64,000 bases of DNA, taken from an uncultured Lachnospiraceae bacterium (GTDB lineage: Bacteria; Bacillota; Clostridia; Lachnospirales; Lachnospiraceae). Shown piece after piece: positions 54,201-61,580 of this stretch (its first letter is position 1; every line of letters starts with the position of its first letter). Position numbers and translations under genes: made by a program. Location of the stretch: assembly GCA_951802115.1 (NCBI GenBank), contig CATOPL010000008.1, forward strand, positions 62,001 through 126,000. The letters are read 5' to 3'. Under the pieces are notes generated by a model. The model was not told where the DNA came from. It searched no databases and saw nothing but the letters and a program-made list of their open reading frames with translations.

Positions 54201-56581
54201 GCGCCTTTTTCTGCCGGGTTGTTAAATGTACCAGGCCGGGCCGGCGGCAGACTGCGTTTCCATACTTCCTGATCTGCTTCTTCCGTCTCTGTTTCTTCCG
54301 TCTCTTCATCTGCCTGCGTCTGATTGCTCTTCGTTTTCCAGCTTTGAGAAACCTCCCAGCAAAACGCGGATTCTGACATCAAAAGCCAGAGTCTAAGCAT
54401 AAGCCGACGCTGTTTTCTATCCATCTGACTGATCTTTGATACAAAAGCAGAGGCGCTCAGTGTCCCCAGTTCTTCTTTCAGCTGTTCTGCAAGCCTTTCC
54501 GAAAACTGCAGAACGCTTCTGTACATTTTCTCCGCCTCTTCGTACTCTTGATTCCAAAGATGTGCGCAAAAATCCGTCAGTTCCTCACAATTCTCCCTGT
54601 CTCCTGTAAGAGCCCGCGCTTTTTCCCATAGTTCCTGCTCCAGAAATACGACTCTGCTTTTTTCTTTTTCCGGATGTATTCTGGAAGCCAGACTTAAAAT
54701 TTTCTCCAGTTCGTACTCTCCATGTCTGCCCAGCACATAAAACTGCGCAGCGGCTGAAGACTGCAGATTGATCCACATACCTACCATAATCAGCACGCTC
54801 TTTGGTGAATCCCTGAAATCATAAAGCTGTTGCATCCTGTCTTCCAAAGTCTGTGTGGAAATGCACAAATATATGTCCCAGTCTGCTTGATCGTTTACAC
54901 AAAATCTCATAAAACTCCGGCAAAAGGAATTGGCCTGCAAAATTGTATCTGCAATGATAACCGTCTTCATATTATGAACGATTATATCTCTCCAGACCGA
55001 CTCCGTCAGAAAAGATGAATCATCGTGCGCATTTCCCGGGAGCAGACAGTCTACGCTGACCGGAAGCAACTGTCGGTCTTTATAGGCCTGCTGCAGCGTA
55101 TACTGGTAAAGAACCGGTCCGAATACCTCCGATGCGCCCGGATCCGGTACAGATGCAATCCCTGCATAGATCGCCTGCGGAAAATACTTTTCCGTTTCGA
55201 TCAGCGATCTCCAGCCTCTTTCCGCCCCCGCTCCCAGCAAAACCAGGCCCTTGTGATATCCTCTCAGGCTGCAGTTTCGGATAAAACCGGCCCAGGCTGC
55301 ATATGTTACGATCAGAATCTGTCCGTCTCCTGTCAGACAACTGCAGATATCGTCCGGCGCGGCGGCGGTCTGTATCCTGAATCCGCTCTTTTGCAATCTA
55401 TGTTGCATCTGCGCACACAGTTCCCGCAAGGTTTCCAGAACAACCACCTTCGATCTTCTCTGTGTTCTGCCCATGACTCCTCGGACAAGATATTCCATAG
55501 TCTTCGTATATCCGGTCCCTGTCGGCATACACACCATACCCACTCTTTTTCTACTGTCATATATTTTGCGGTCGAATTTCTGAAGCAAATATCCCGCAAT
55601 CTCTTCCTGCAAAGAAACGCCTTTCCATGCCCTTCGCATCCTCAGGGCCAGTTTCTTTTCGATTCCATAGACGCCTGCTCTTCTCATAGCTTCCCATATT
55701 TTCCGACAGCTCATTTCCGACGGAAAACGCGTGCAGCCGTCTCCCTGCAACAGCAAATATTCCTCCGGCGTAATCCGCCTGATACCCCATTGATCCTTCA
55801 CGAAAGTTTTATACCAGCTGTTCCCGGTCAGCTCAGGGCAGCAGACCGACTCTTTCAGACTTCCAGTAACATAGTCCCACCCGCGTCCAGGCATGACGCG
55901 ATAAATGTTTCCTGTCTTCACTTCCTGATTCTGAAACAGCGCTTCATAACTTCTTGGGATTCTGTAAAAACGTTCTTCTTTTTTCTCATCCAGCTTCAGC
56001 AGTTCTGCCGCTGTCAAAAAGTCGCGATCTGTTTCCGGAAATTCAAATCGGGAATACACCTCCTGGTCACGAAATCCAACCAAATAAATTCTTTTTCCCT
56101 CAAAAGGAACCTGTCCATGCTGTGTCCCGCTCAATATTTTCCAGGTCCAGAAATAGTTTTCTCGCTTCAGCATCTCCACAGCTTTACATTCTTCCGCCGC
56201 CTTTTCTCTCTGCCGCGCCGGCAGGGTCAGGCAAATCGCAGACGGACGGTATCTCTCTATAAATTTTCTCAGAACCTGCAGTTCTTCCGCTTCCCGGTCT
56301 TCCTTTCGATACGCCTTTATGCCCCGGCCTGCTTTCTTCGCTCCTGCGGCGTAAAATAATTCCGAAACATCCTTTATGGATGCAAGCAGCAGATCATGTT
56401 CCGGTACCTTTTCCAGCGCCTCTTCCAATATGCCATTGTAAAACGGAATCTGCGGAAAATTATGCTGATAGACTGCAGCAGCAGCGGCTTCTTCCTCCTG
56501 CGCCCATATGATCTTCTCACCCTGATCTGAGAATGCCCTCGTCAAAGTGCCTGTACCGGCAAACAGATTAATTGCTCTCAT
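51215..56581 (-). CDS. Giant NACHT NTPase with PD-(D/E)XK nuclease, dead C5-methyltransferase and dead helicase domains
   Basis: 1788 residues from ATG 56581 (AAAGGA 8 bases upstream; the 40 residues before it start at an unsupported GTG). Domains in order: a C5-cytosine methyltransferase fold (about 1-310) with motif I LFAGTGTLT, motif VIII HGQVPFEGKRIYLVGFR and RRITPEEYLLLQG, but DLLLASIKDVS replaces the catalytic PCQ and no ENV motif remains. Next is an HsdR-like SF2 fold (about 335-660) with Walker A altered to PTGTGYTKT, DEAH changed to GAGAE and TATP changed to ASVPD. Then a PD-(D/E)XK nuclease (about 785-945; GRDVDLI, then LECKYI) and a NACHT (about 1015-1380; GEYASGKT, LDGFDEI, ITSRP, FSHRSIREYF), both intact. 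Last are pentapeptide repeats (about 1458-1512) and a beta-propeller-like tail with RRWDI. It is probably an NLR-like anti-phage protein. It is monocistronic. Confidence 0.82.
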   Translation of the reverse strand: MRAINLFAGTGTLTRAFSDQGEKIIWAQEEEAAAAAVYQHNFPQIPFYNGILEEALEKVPEHDLLLASIKDVSELFYAAGAKKAGRGIKAYRKEDREAEELQVLRKFIERYRPSAICLTLPARQREKAAEECKAVEMLKRENYFWTWKILSGTQHGQVPFEGKRIYLVGFRDQEVYSRFEFPETDRDFLTAAELLKLDEKKEERFYRIPRSYEALFQNQEVKTGNIYRVMPGRGWDYVTGSLKESVCCPELTGNSWYKTFVKDQWGIRRITPEEYLLLQGDGCTRFPSEMSCRKIWEAMRRAGVYGIEKKLALRMRRAWKGVSLQEEIAGYLLQKFDRKIYDSRKRVGMVCMPTGTGYTKTMEYLVRGVMGRTQRRSKVVVLETLRELCAQMQHRLQKSGFRIQTAAAPDDICSCLTGDGQILIVTYAAWAGFIRNCSLRGYHKGLVLLGAGAERGWRSLIETEKYFPQAIYAGIASVPDPGASEVFGPVLYQYTLQQAYKDRQLLPVSVDCLLPGNAHDDSSFLTESVWRDIIVHNMKTVIIADTILQANSFCRSFMRFCVNDQADWDIYLCISTQTLEDRMQQLYDFRDSPKSVLIMVGMWINLQSSAAAQFYVLGRHGEYELEKILSLASRIHPEKEKSRVVFLEQELWEKARALTGDRENCEELTDFCAHLWNQEYEEAEKMYRSVLQFSERLAEQLKEELGTLSASAFVSKISQMDRKQRRLMLRLWLLMSESAFCWEVSQSWKTKSNQTQADEETEETETEEADQEVWKRSLPPARPGTFNNPAEKGAVLENVLLKLLGHLFIWNREDNPHLEEKTEAILQFLQKKPGGDQNGRDVDLIYLDETGQRRRCCLECKYIQSKKLTEEVILSKILQAQRSAREEIEHWILVAPNGRLNKHAAELLEDAERFPGKYAPIKNIQIWNEESQIFEFLGLEPELYEMFYGEQRAEEQNPRMWSAEKRNEIIRKWKRKLMPVMLLPAGLRFYPFQPEKIMFELQNDAAVRERYETLFKYRVKMSFYEENQRTPQACLEEEMIRWLQSDKCQARLLLGEYASGKTFFLYCLCRKLFDEFVKNPQRNYIPVCLSLKDLKDMGSPQTLIEKRMKELGCLGSDFYELKEHYHVLVCLDGFDEISSVIDERTVSKNLKLLAKCCEYLTGARILITSRPQCFEKNDVKRWLSDRVDGLEVLYLAPVEEEDGEQFVLFGTEEEERVRRWEQLAGNKNIRELMGKPFFLDMIRQLLESGEKIGENTVSIYERYIRKCLRRKFDNSFDREDVELLDTEETVTRIYDALCLMAYRLQKQGREVVQIREFEAYLGTSASKVLWMENNADENVRQDADNRFSMRTLLKHAGEKAAAFSHRSIREYFTAVYLGRLLKEDSLKFKDELEKNYFSLEILGFFAELIQETPSEYKNNLYKLTGLVNRDSAKTDLSAKIMQTLYFAGKDRKIPKACWSDKDLSGISIPGADLSEQNFRGTRFVNANLNNVRLDHCDCSGCDMTGARLGESTKILSLRYEHQELVCLYEDGCLRRWDIRCLEENSCLSGLPVLEQAVAGSHGLLCVQNQTRLRMIWIQKDKQHTVQEYRKRGEHRLLSMSEELILMKESDQTGTELFLIRIQDGAILREWSVEKDGYGVIAEGNMVILYDGNKTMEIFSDGIRKHCGTFKIGRKGELKALDACRKGETVYIACGCCDGTLQLYQYEAGKTGLVAESKLYGLSHLAFCGHETVAAADSEGEIHLALVNYQKKQIYMDFKKTMKLSIRCKNIRTDGLVPESIRIRLEEHS

Positions 56582-56596
56582 TTGTACCGTCCTTTC

Positions 56597-56635
56597 CTGA
56601 AGCGCGTCTGAAAATTCGTTCCCGCCTGCCATATG
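56597..56635 (+). repeat. Dispersed repeat family 2, copy C
   Basis: Carries AGCGCGTCTGAAAATTCGTT, matching the family core. It lies in the leader of the giant gene, 16 bases before its start codon. Confidence 0.55.
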
Positions 56636-56823
56636 CTTTGACTTTAAAAAGTCAGTATTTTTTCCATTTCCATCTGCCAGTATTACCATATCCACATTCA
56701 CGATAAGAATATCTTAGCTGACCACATAGATGCTCCCGATGAGATTTTTTCTATATGTCTTTGTCTGATTACAGTATACTTTCTCTGTGCGGATAATGCC
56801 ATAACAATTTATCTTTAGTTATA

Positions 56824-56862
56824 TTAGAGCTTGTCTGAACATTCATTCCTGACATCTGTACG
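56824..56862 (+). repeat. Dispersed repeat family 2, copy B
   Basis: Carries TTAGAGCTTGTCTGAACATT, then CATTCC and CATCTGTACG. It has the same orientation as copies A and C and lies in the gap between the giant gene and the VanW gene. Confidence 0.6.
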
Positions 56863-56897
56863 CCCCACTTTGCGGCATTGGCGCATAAAAAATTCGC

Positions 56898-56926
56898 TTC
56901 TGTTATCAGCTATTTTATGTTATAAT
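56898..56926 (+). promoter_or_regulatory. Probable promoter of the VanW-domain gene
   Basis: TATAAT (56921-56926) with a weak -35 TTCTGT (56898-56903) at 17 bases; GGAGGG precedes ATG 56991. Confidence 0.55.
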
Positions 56927-56990
56927 CAGATTCAAAGAGAGATACCGTGATGCGTGAATCTTCTCTTAAAAATATTTTTGGAGGGAAAAT

Positions 56991-57830
56991 ATGAAACAGA
57001 AAATAAGTATTTTAATTGCAGTGATTTTATGTTTCTGTATGCTGTGGAAAAACGGGACACCCGCTGAAGCGGCCCAGACACCGCTTACCAGTCTGACCTT
57101 TGACATGGATTATTATTACAATACCTATCCGGATCTGCAGGCTGCATTGGGGTATGACTATAATAATCTGTACCGCCATTATCTTGATTCCGGACTGGCT
57201 GAAGGCCGGTCAGGCAGCGCAGAATTCAACTGTCTGGTATACCGGAATAATTATCCGGATCTGCAGGCTTCTTTTGGAGACGACTACCGCGCCTATTGCG
57301 TTCATTATGAAAATTACGGCAAAGCCGAGGGACGAAATGCAGCCGGTGATGGAACAGCTCTTTCTGTCCCCGCAACCGCTTCCGCCTCTGCACTTATCGG
57401 CAGTTATGCAACTGCCTACAATCCCAACATATCACGCGCCGTTAATGTATCATTGGCAGCGTCCAGGATCAACAATGTTGTGGTTCAGCCCGGAGAAAGT
57501 TTTTCATTCAATCAGACAATCCTGCCAAGAACTGCCGCTAACGGCTATGTTGAAGCAAATATGATTGTGAATAAAAAGTATGTTCTTGGAACCGGCGGCG
57601 GAATCTGTCAGGTTTCCTCTACTCTGTACGCAGCTATGTTAAGTGCCGGCCTGCCAGCCACTGAACGTCATCCTCATTCCCTGAAAGTGGACTACATCCC
57701 TGAGGGGATGGATGCAACGATTTCCGGCAACACGCTGGATCTGAGATTTACCAATACTTTCGCTGAACCCATTCAGATTCAGGCGGTTGCAGATCAGGGA
57801 ACACTGACCATTTCGCTCTATAAGCTGTAG
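56991..57830 (+). CDS. Secreted VanW-domain protein with duplicated N-terminal repeats
   Basis: Protein of 279 residues. The signal peptide is MKQKISILIAVILCFCMLWK, cleaved near AEAA. Two 40-residue repeats follow (about 40-75 and 78-115) with the shared pattern NTYPDLQAALGYDYN / NNYPDLQASFGDDYR ending GLAEGR / GKAEGR. The C-terminal VanW domain (about 130-270) has the hallmark NVSLAASRINNVVVQPGESF, GTGGGICQVSSTLYAAML and ERHPHSLKVDYIPEGMDA. VanW proteins are linked to the cell wall, with unclear activity; vancomycin resistance is not implied. The repeat element at 57831 begins at the base after the stop. Confidence 0.9.
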   Translation: MKQKISILIAVILCFCMLWKNGTPAEAAQTPLTSLTFDMDYYYNTYPDLQAALGYDYNNLYRHYLDSGLAEGRSGSAEFNCLVYRNNYPDLQASFGDDYRAYCVHYENYGKAEGRNAAGDGTALSVPATASASALIGSYATAYNPNISRAVNVSLAASRINNVVVQPGESFSFNQTILPRTAANGYVEANMIVNKKYVLGTGGGICQVSSTLYAAMLSAGLPATERHPHSLKVDYIPEGMDATISGNTLDLRFTNTFAEPIQIQAVADQGTLTISLYKL

Positions 57831-57961
57831 TCAACAACCCCGCTGCAAGCAACGGGACATCAAGCTTGCAACGCTGCAGAGCAGGGGGGTATGTGACCCT
57901 CGCGGCATTCGCCAAACGCCCGTGCAAGCACGGCACTTGGCTCATTGCTCGCGGGAATCAA
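57831..57961 (+). repeat. Dispersed repeat family 1, copy 3 (131 bp)
   Basis: Same length and start (TCAACAACCCCGCTGCAAGC) as copy 2. The 5' stem is slightly damaged (GCAGGGGGGT in place of GCAGCGGGGT), while the 3' stem CCGTGC-AA-GCACGG is perfect. Confidence 0.8.
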
Positions 57962-57980
57962 CATACTGATAAACAAAACC

Positions 57981-58034
57981 CATGTAAAAACAAACAGGAA
58001 AGAGTTTTATTCTCTCCTGTTTGTTTTTTACATG
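57981..58034. terminator. Long bidirectional terminator between the VanW and MoaE genes
   Basis: CATGTAAAAACAAACAGGA (57981-57999) pairs with its inverse ending CTGTTTGTTTTTTACATG at 58034. The stem has A and T tracts in both directions and serves convergent genes. Confidence 0.8.
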
Positions 58035-58105
58035 GACCAAATTCCTCTTTTCAGAGAACATCATCGTCCTCCAAAAAATATATACATATCTGCAGTCTGC
58101 CGCTG

Positions 58106-58507
58106 TCAAAAAAGTTCGGTCTCTTTCACGCAGTTTAACTTGATCTCTTCTACCAGTGCCTGAAGTGCATCGATCACATGCGGACGAATATCCCCTCCCA
58201 CGAGAACCCGCATCATATCGTCTCCCACTTTCAGTTCCCCCTGATTCAGCCATACTCTTGCATAGTAGATGCCCGGCATCTCTTTTACCTTTCTGACCGC
58301 TTCCTGGACCTTCTGCTCGTCACAGGACAATACCAGGCCTGTAACCGGCGGCAATCCTTTCTCCCCCTGACGCACACTGGCCTTGGCCGACTGTCTCACC
58401 ACTCCGTTATGAAACAGATACATGCCGCAGGATGCCGCCTGCGGATCTTCTTTGGCCTCCTTAAGCCACTGATCCATGGATGGCGCTTTCTCGTTTTTTC
58501 CGTTCAT
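58106..58507 (-). CDS. MoaE-family molybdopterin synthase large subunit-like protein
   Basis: Protein of 133 residues related to the catalytic subunit that adds sulfur to precursor Z. Segments typical of the short Firmicutes form are GMYLFHNGVVRQSAKA, PGIYYARVWLNQGELKVGDD and VLVGGDIRPHVIDALQALVE. No other molybdenum cofactor gene is adjacent, so its pairing with MoaD is not shown here. It has a good ribosome binding site (GGGGAAAC region) before ATG 58507. Confidence 0.82.
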   Translation of the reverse strand: MNGKNEKAPSMDQWLKEAKEDPQAASCGMYLFHNGVVRQSAKASVRQGEKGLPPVTGLVLSCDEQKVQEAVRKVKEMPGIYYARVWLNQGELKVGDDMMRVLVGGDIRPHVIDALQALVEEIKLNCVKETELF

Positions 58508-58586
58508 GTTTCCCCTCCTTTTATATTTTAATTCGTTGTTTATTTCAGTATATCATATTTTTTCCCGTTTACAAGTAAGCATCCCT

Positions 58587-58724
58587 TCAGCACGAATCCT
58601 CATCTTCATATCGGTTGGCTGAGACAACTTCTGTCAGGTTTTTTATGGCAACATAACTCGCTGCTGCTGCAAGAACCAACAGCAGAATACCCGCTGTAAA
58701 CAGGAATGATTTGAATCTTTCCAT
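58587..58724 (-). CDS. Small single-pass membrane protein (45 residues)
   Basis: ATG 58724 lies 12 bases after the stop of the LysM gene. The product begins MERFKSFLF, has one hydrophobic helix (TAGILLLVLAAAASYVAI) and a polar, acidic tail ending YEDEDSC. Its ribosome binding site is weak (AAGAAAG), which suggests coupling to the gene before it. The family is not recognised. Confidence 0.55.
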   Translation of the reverse strand: MERFKSFLFTAGILLLVLAAAASYVAIKNLTEVVSANRYEDEDSC

Positions 58725-58735
58725 GACTTTCTTTC

Positions 58736-59941
58736 TTATTCTCCTACTTTCGTATCCTGCGCATTCCCCGCCTCCGGCAAGTACAGCCGCATACCCGGCA
58801 GGAGCAGGTCCCGATCTGGTCCGATGACTTTTCGATTCATCCTCCAGATCAGATCATAGCGCCTGCCCTGTCCATAGTACCGGTTTGCTATGCTCCAGAG
58901 ACAGTCTCCCGGGCTTACCACATAGCAATGATCGTCCAGGGTCTCTTCAATCTCTTCCGGCATCTGGTAGTGCTGCTGTCCTAAATCCATTGCCTTTCCG
59001 TAGAACAGCTCTTTTTCCACGGTCCCGTCTGCCGCCACTTTCCTGACCGCCGGTTTCCCGTATTGAGGGCGAAACTCATAGGTACTCCCGTCTTCACAGG
59101 AAAGCTCCCAGTCCTCCAATACCTGATAGGTGTATTCTTCCATCTGTCTGGTCTCCTCCTGGTATTCCAGACAGCAGACCTGGATCTCATCCTCCGTCAC
59201 CGCCGCTTCCAGGACGCAGTCTCCCTGCTCATCATACTGATAAATCCGGTACTCCCATGCGCCGACTTCATTTGTCCCCCAATAATCATAGTACTGCAGC
59301 TCCGCCGTCAGCTGGCCGTCCACATATTCCGCCTGATAACCGCGGTCAAAAAAAAGCTCCTCACTGTAACCGTAGGAATCCGACCCCACATTTCTCCGGT
59401 AGGTCAGACACTGAAGAAGTCTCCCTTCTTCATCATATGCAAACTCACTGTCCTCAAACAGATACCGAAATCCAATGTAATAACCGTCCTCATAGGGTAT
59501 GCTGTTGGATTTATAATAAATATACCGGCACGTATGCTTTGTATCATCCCGCTCATAGATTCTCTCTTCGCAATAGCTGCTGCTGTCACCAAGAATATTT
59601 GCTGTGTAACCCAAGGCATAGAGCAGACGATTCTGGTCGTCAAACTGTGCGTGAGAAGACTTTTCGATCTCTTCTTCCCCATAACTTTGGTTGACCCACA
59701 GATACTGGATGTACAGACCATTCGGGCGTATGGAATGGTCTTTTTCATACTCATAGGTTTCATGGCTGACCAGGCGTAACCTGTCATCTTCTTCATACAG
59801 CTCATGAAGTGTGCGCCCTGAACGTTCGTCGGCGGTTTTGTTGCCTGCAGCAAAAACACAGCCATGATACAGACATAAAATTCCCGGCAAAAGAATCCCT
59901 GCACAGCCAATAAGCTTCCACCGAACCGGAATCTTCGTCAT
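58736..59941 (-). CDS. Secreted LysM-domain protein with Rhs/YD-like region
   Basis: Protein of 401 residues. An N-terminal membrane or signal helix (WKLIGCAGILLPGILCLYHG) precedes about 270 residues of repeated strands with YDEEGRLLQCLTYRR, FDDQNRLLYALGY and YDEQGDCVLEAAV. These resemble the YD/Rhs-like wrapping repeats. The C-terminal LysM (about 340-390) reads YVVSPGDCLWSIANRYYG, then LLLPGMRLYLP, and binds peptidoglycan. The start ATG 59941 follows GAGGAGGAAG. It is followed by the 45-residue membrane protein. Confidence 0.82.
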   Translation of the reverse strand: MTKIPVRWKLIGCAGILLPGILCLYHGCVFAAGNKTADERSGRTLHELYEEDDRLRLVSHETYEYEKDHSIRPNGLYIQYLWVNQSYGEEEIEKSSHAQFDDQNRLLYALGYTANILGDSSSYCEERIYERDDTKHTCRYIYYKSNSIPYEDGYYIGFRYLFEDSEFAYDEEGRLLQCLTYRRNVGSDSYGYSEELFFDRGYQAEYVDGQLTAELQYYDYWGTNEVGAWEYRIYQYDEQGDCVLEAAVTEDEIQVCCLEYQEETRQMEEYTYQVLEDWELSCEDGSTYEFRPQYGKPAVRKVAADGTVEKELFYGKAMDLGQQHYQMPEEIEETLDDHCYVVSPGDCLWSIANRYYGQGRRYDLIWRMNRKVIGPDRDLLLPGMRLYLPEAGNAQDTKVGE

Positions 59942-60020
59942 GCTCCTTCCTCCTCGTATTATAAATCGCTGCGCGACAGCACGAAAGGGTAAAGTCGCCC
60001 ATCTTTAAAATGCCGGCAGA

Positions 60021-60467
60021 TCAGTGACCGCGCAGATCAAATTCATGAAAAATCGTATCATTGTCTCCCCAGGAATACACGATAAAAAAATCAGCTCCTG
60101 ATACATTGGTTTTAAATTCCATTTCTATATGTTCTATAATATTTATATCATTGCTGGCCTGCCGCTCAACCGTACAATCCCATGCATATTCAGAAAAGTC
60201 TGTATAATAGGTCTTTAATTCTTCGAGAGAAAAGTCGCTTTTGATCAGTATGGCTCCAAAATACTGCATCCCGTTGCCATTCCCGACTAGTTTTCCTGCC
60301 TTGTATACCGTTTCGATCAGCTCCGTATGATCCGGAAGCGGCAAGCCTGCAAGCTCATCTGCTATTTTTCTTGCTATATAGTCATTTACCACTGGCGCTG
60401 CTGTGAAAAAAGCGAGTACAGCGATGAGTACCGCAGATATCCCGGCAGTTACAAACCCCTTTCCCAT
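60021..60467 (-). CDS. Membrane-anchored hypothetical protein
   Basis: Protein of 148 residues with one N-terminal helix (FVTAGISAVLIAVLAFFTAA), then an external alpha/beta domain (LAGLPLPDHTELIETVYKAG, YFGAILIKSDFSLEELKTYY) that recalls the small lipoproteins with a substrate-free cystatin-like fold. The start ATG 60467 is preferred to 60470 because GGAG is 5 bases from the former. The family is not recognised. It is 79 bases upstream of the LysM gene on the same strand. Confidence 0.7.
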   Translation of the reverse strand: MGKGFVTAGISAVLIAVLAFFTAAPVVNDYIARKIADELAGLPLPDHTELIETVYKAGKLVGNGNGMQYFGAILIKSDFSLEELKTYYTDFSEYAWDCTVERQASNDINIIEHIEMEFKTNVSGADFFIVYSWGDNDTIFHEFDLRGH

Positions 60468-60787
60468 CATCGCTCCTTTCCATATTTTTTCAATACAATC
60501 TGGTATATGTATGCTTATGCTCTGAGAGCAAAGCCAGCTCTTTTTCCTAAAGAAATGTCAGACGTAAAACCACACCACCAGCATGATGATCACGTTAACA
60601 GCTGACAGGATTTTATAAGCCGTTACATGCTCCATGTACGGTTCTTCCGTAAACACTCTGGTTCAACGCCCACATCCCCGGGACCCAAAGTCAGACTTTT
60701 GATATAGTCAAGGTATGCGGCCTTGTCAAAACAGGGCTACAAAGACCACGGCCACCGCTGCACATCAAGGTGCACTTCTCATAAATA
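60468..60787. other. Gap without a supported gene
   Basis: A 25-codon minus-strand frame (60562-60639) encodes one hydrophobic helix (ILSAVNVIIMLVVWFYV) but has no ribosome binding site. It may be the tail of a lost membrane protein. The remainder holds nothing I can identify. Confidence 0.35.
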
Positions 60788-61474
60788 TTAGTAAGAATAA
60801 TCCCGCTCCAGTTCCTCCGGGGTGGGGAATTTCGCCTCATTCTCATCCAGGAAGTCACCGGTACACGCAAACCGGAGGAAATCGTTAAAATCTTTACAGA
60901 TGTAAAGCCGATACAATTCCATATAATTCCTTACTTCCGACGGACTATCTCCATTCACTCCGTCAGCAATCACCATATCATAGACGCCCTCTTCATGGAT
61001 CGTGACAACGCCGCCGTTTACTAGGTCAAGATAGGTCAGATATCCATATACATTTCCAAGCTCGATAAAGCCCGCTTCCAGAAAACACGGACACCCGTCC
61101 GGCGCACTTTGCTCTTTCTTTAAATTTTCCAGAAACTCTGTCCCGCTGTCTCCTTTGATATTGTGCCACTCGAACTCTACTGTTGGTCCGATATCATACT
61201 CAGGCCGGGGCACATAATCATATTCCTCCCGGGAAAATGTATCTTCCCACGAATTGGCAAAAGAATCGCCGCAGAAAGACACCAGTACCGTAAGATCCTC
61301 CGGCATCCGATAACTTAAGAGAAATACACGATACGGCACCGGCAGTGTATAGCCAAGCCCTTTCTCAATCTCTGACAGATCCTGCTCTGTCAAGGCAGAT
61401 TCTGTCAAAGGTCCCTGCCATCGTTCTGGTTCCCGCTCTTTTAATATGTTCAAATACTTCTTTGCAGTTGTCAT
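60788..61474 (-). CDS. SMI1/KNR4 (SUKH) family immunity-type protein
   Basis: Cytoplasmic protein of 228 residues. SUKH features are SEIEKGLGYTLPVPYRVFLL near the N-terminus, then CFLEAGFIELGNVYGYLTYL and the late FNDFLRFA. SUKH proteins neutralise many contact-dependent and polymorphic toxins by direct binding. The neighbour upstream is another immunity-type gene, but no toxin gene is seen, so this looks like an orphan immunity cluster. GAGGAAAG precedes ATG 61474. Confidence 0.85.
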   Translation of the reverse strand: MTTAKKYLNILKEREPERWQGPLTESALTEQDLSEIEKGLGYTLPVPYRVFLLSYRMPEDLTVLVSFCGDSFANSWEDTFSREEYDYVPRPEYDIGPTVEFEWHNIKGDSGTEFLENLKKEQSAPDGCPCFLEAGFIELGNVYGYLTYLDLVNGGVVTIHEEGVYDMVIADGVNGDSPSEVRNYMELYRLYICKDFNDFLRFACTGDFLDENEAKFPTPEELERDYSY

Positions 61475-61580
61475 AGAAATCTTTCCTCCAAAAAAGATGT
61501 TGAGGTCAAAAAGTCTTTTGCCCCCTGATACTTATGGATTGCTCCGCATTTTATGCTCCCACAGTCCTGAAAACATGAAC

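Noticed and set aside
55025..56359. 444-codon plus-strand frame opposite the giant gene
   Set aside because: The opposite strand carries recognisable methyltransferase and helicase motifs; this frame has none.
18929..57961. CRISPR array
   Set aside because: The repeats are three isolated copies many kilobases apart, with no regular spacers and no cas genes.
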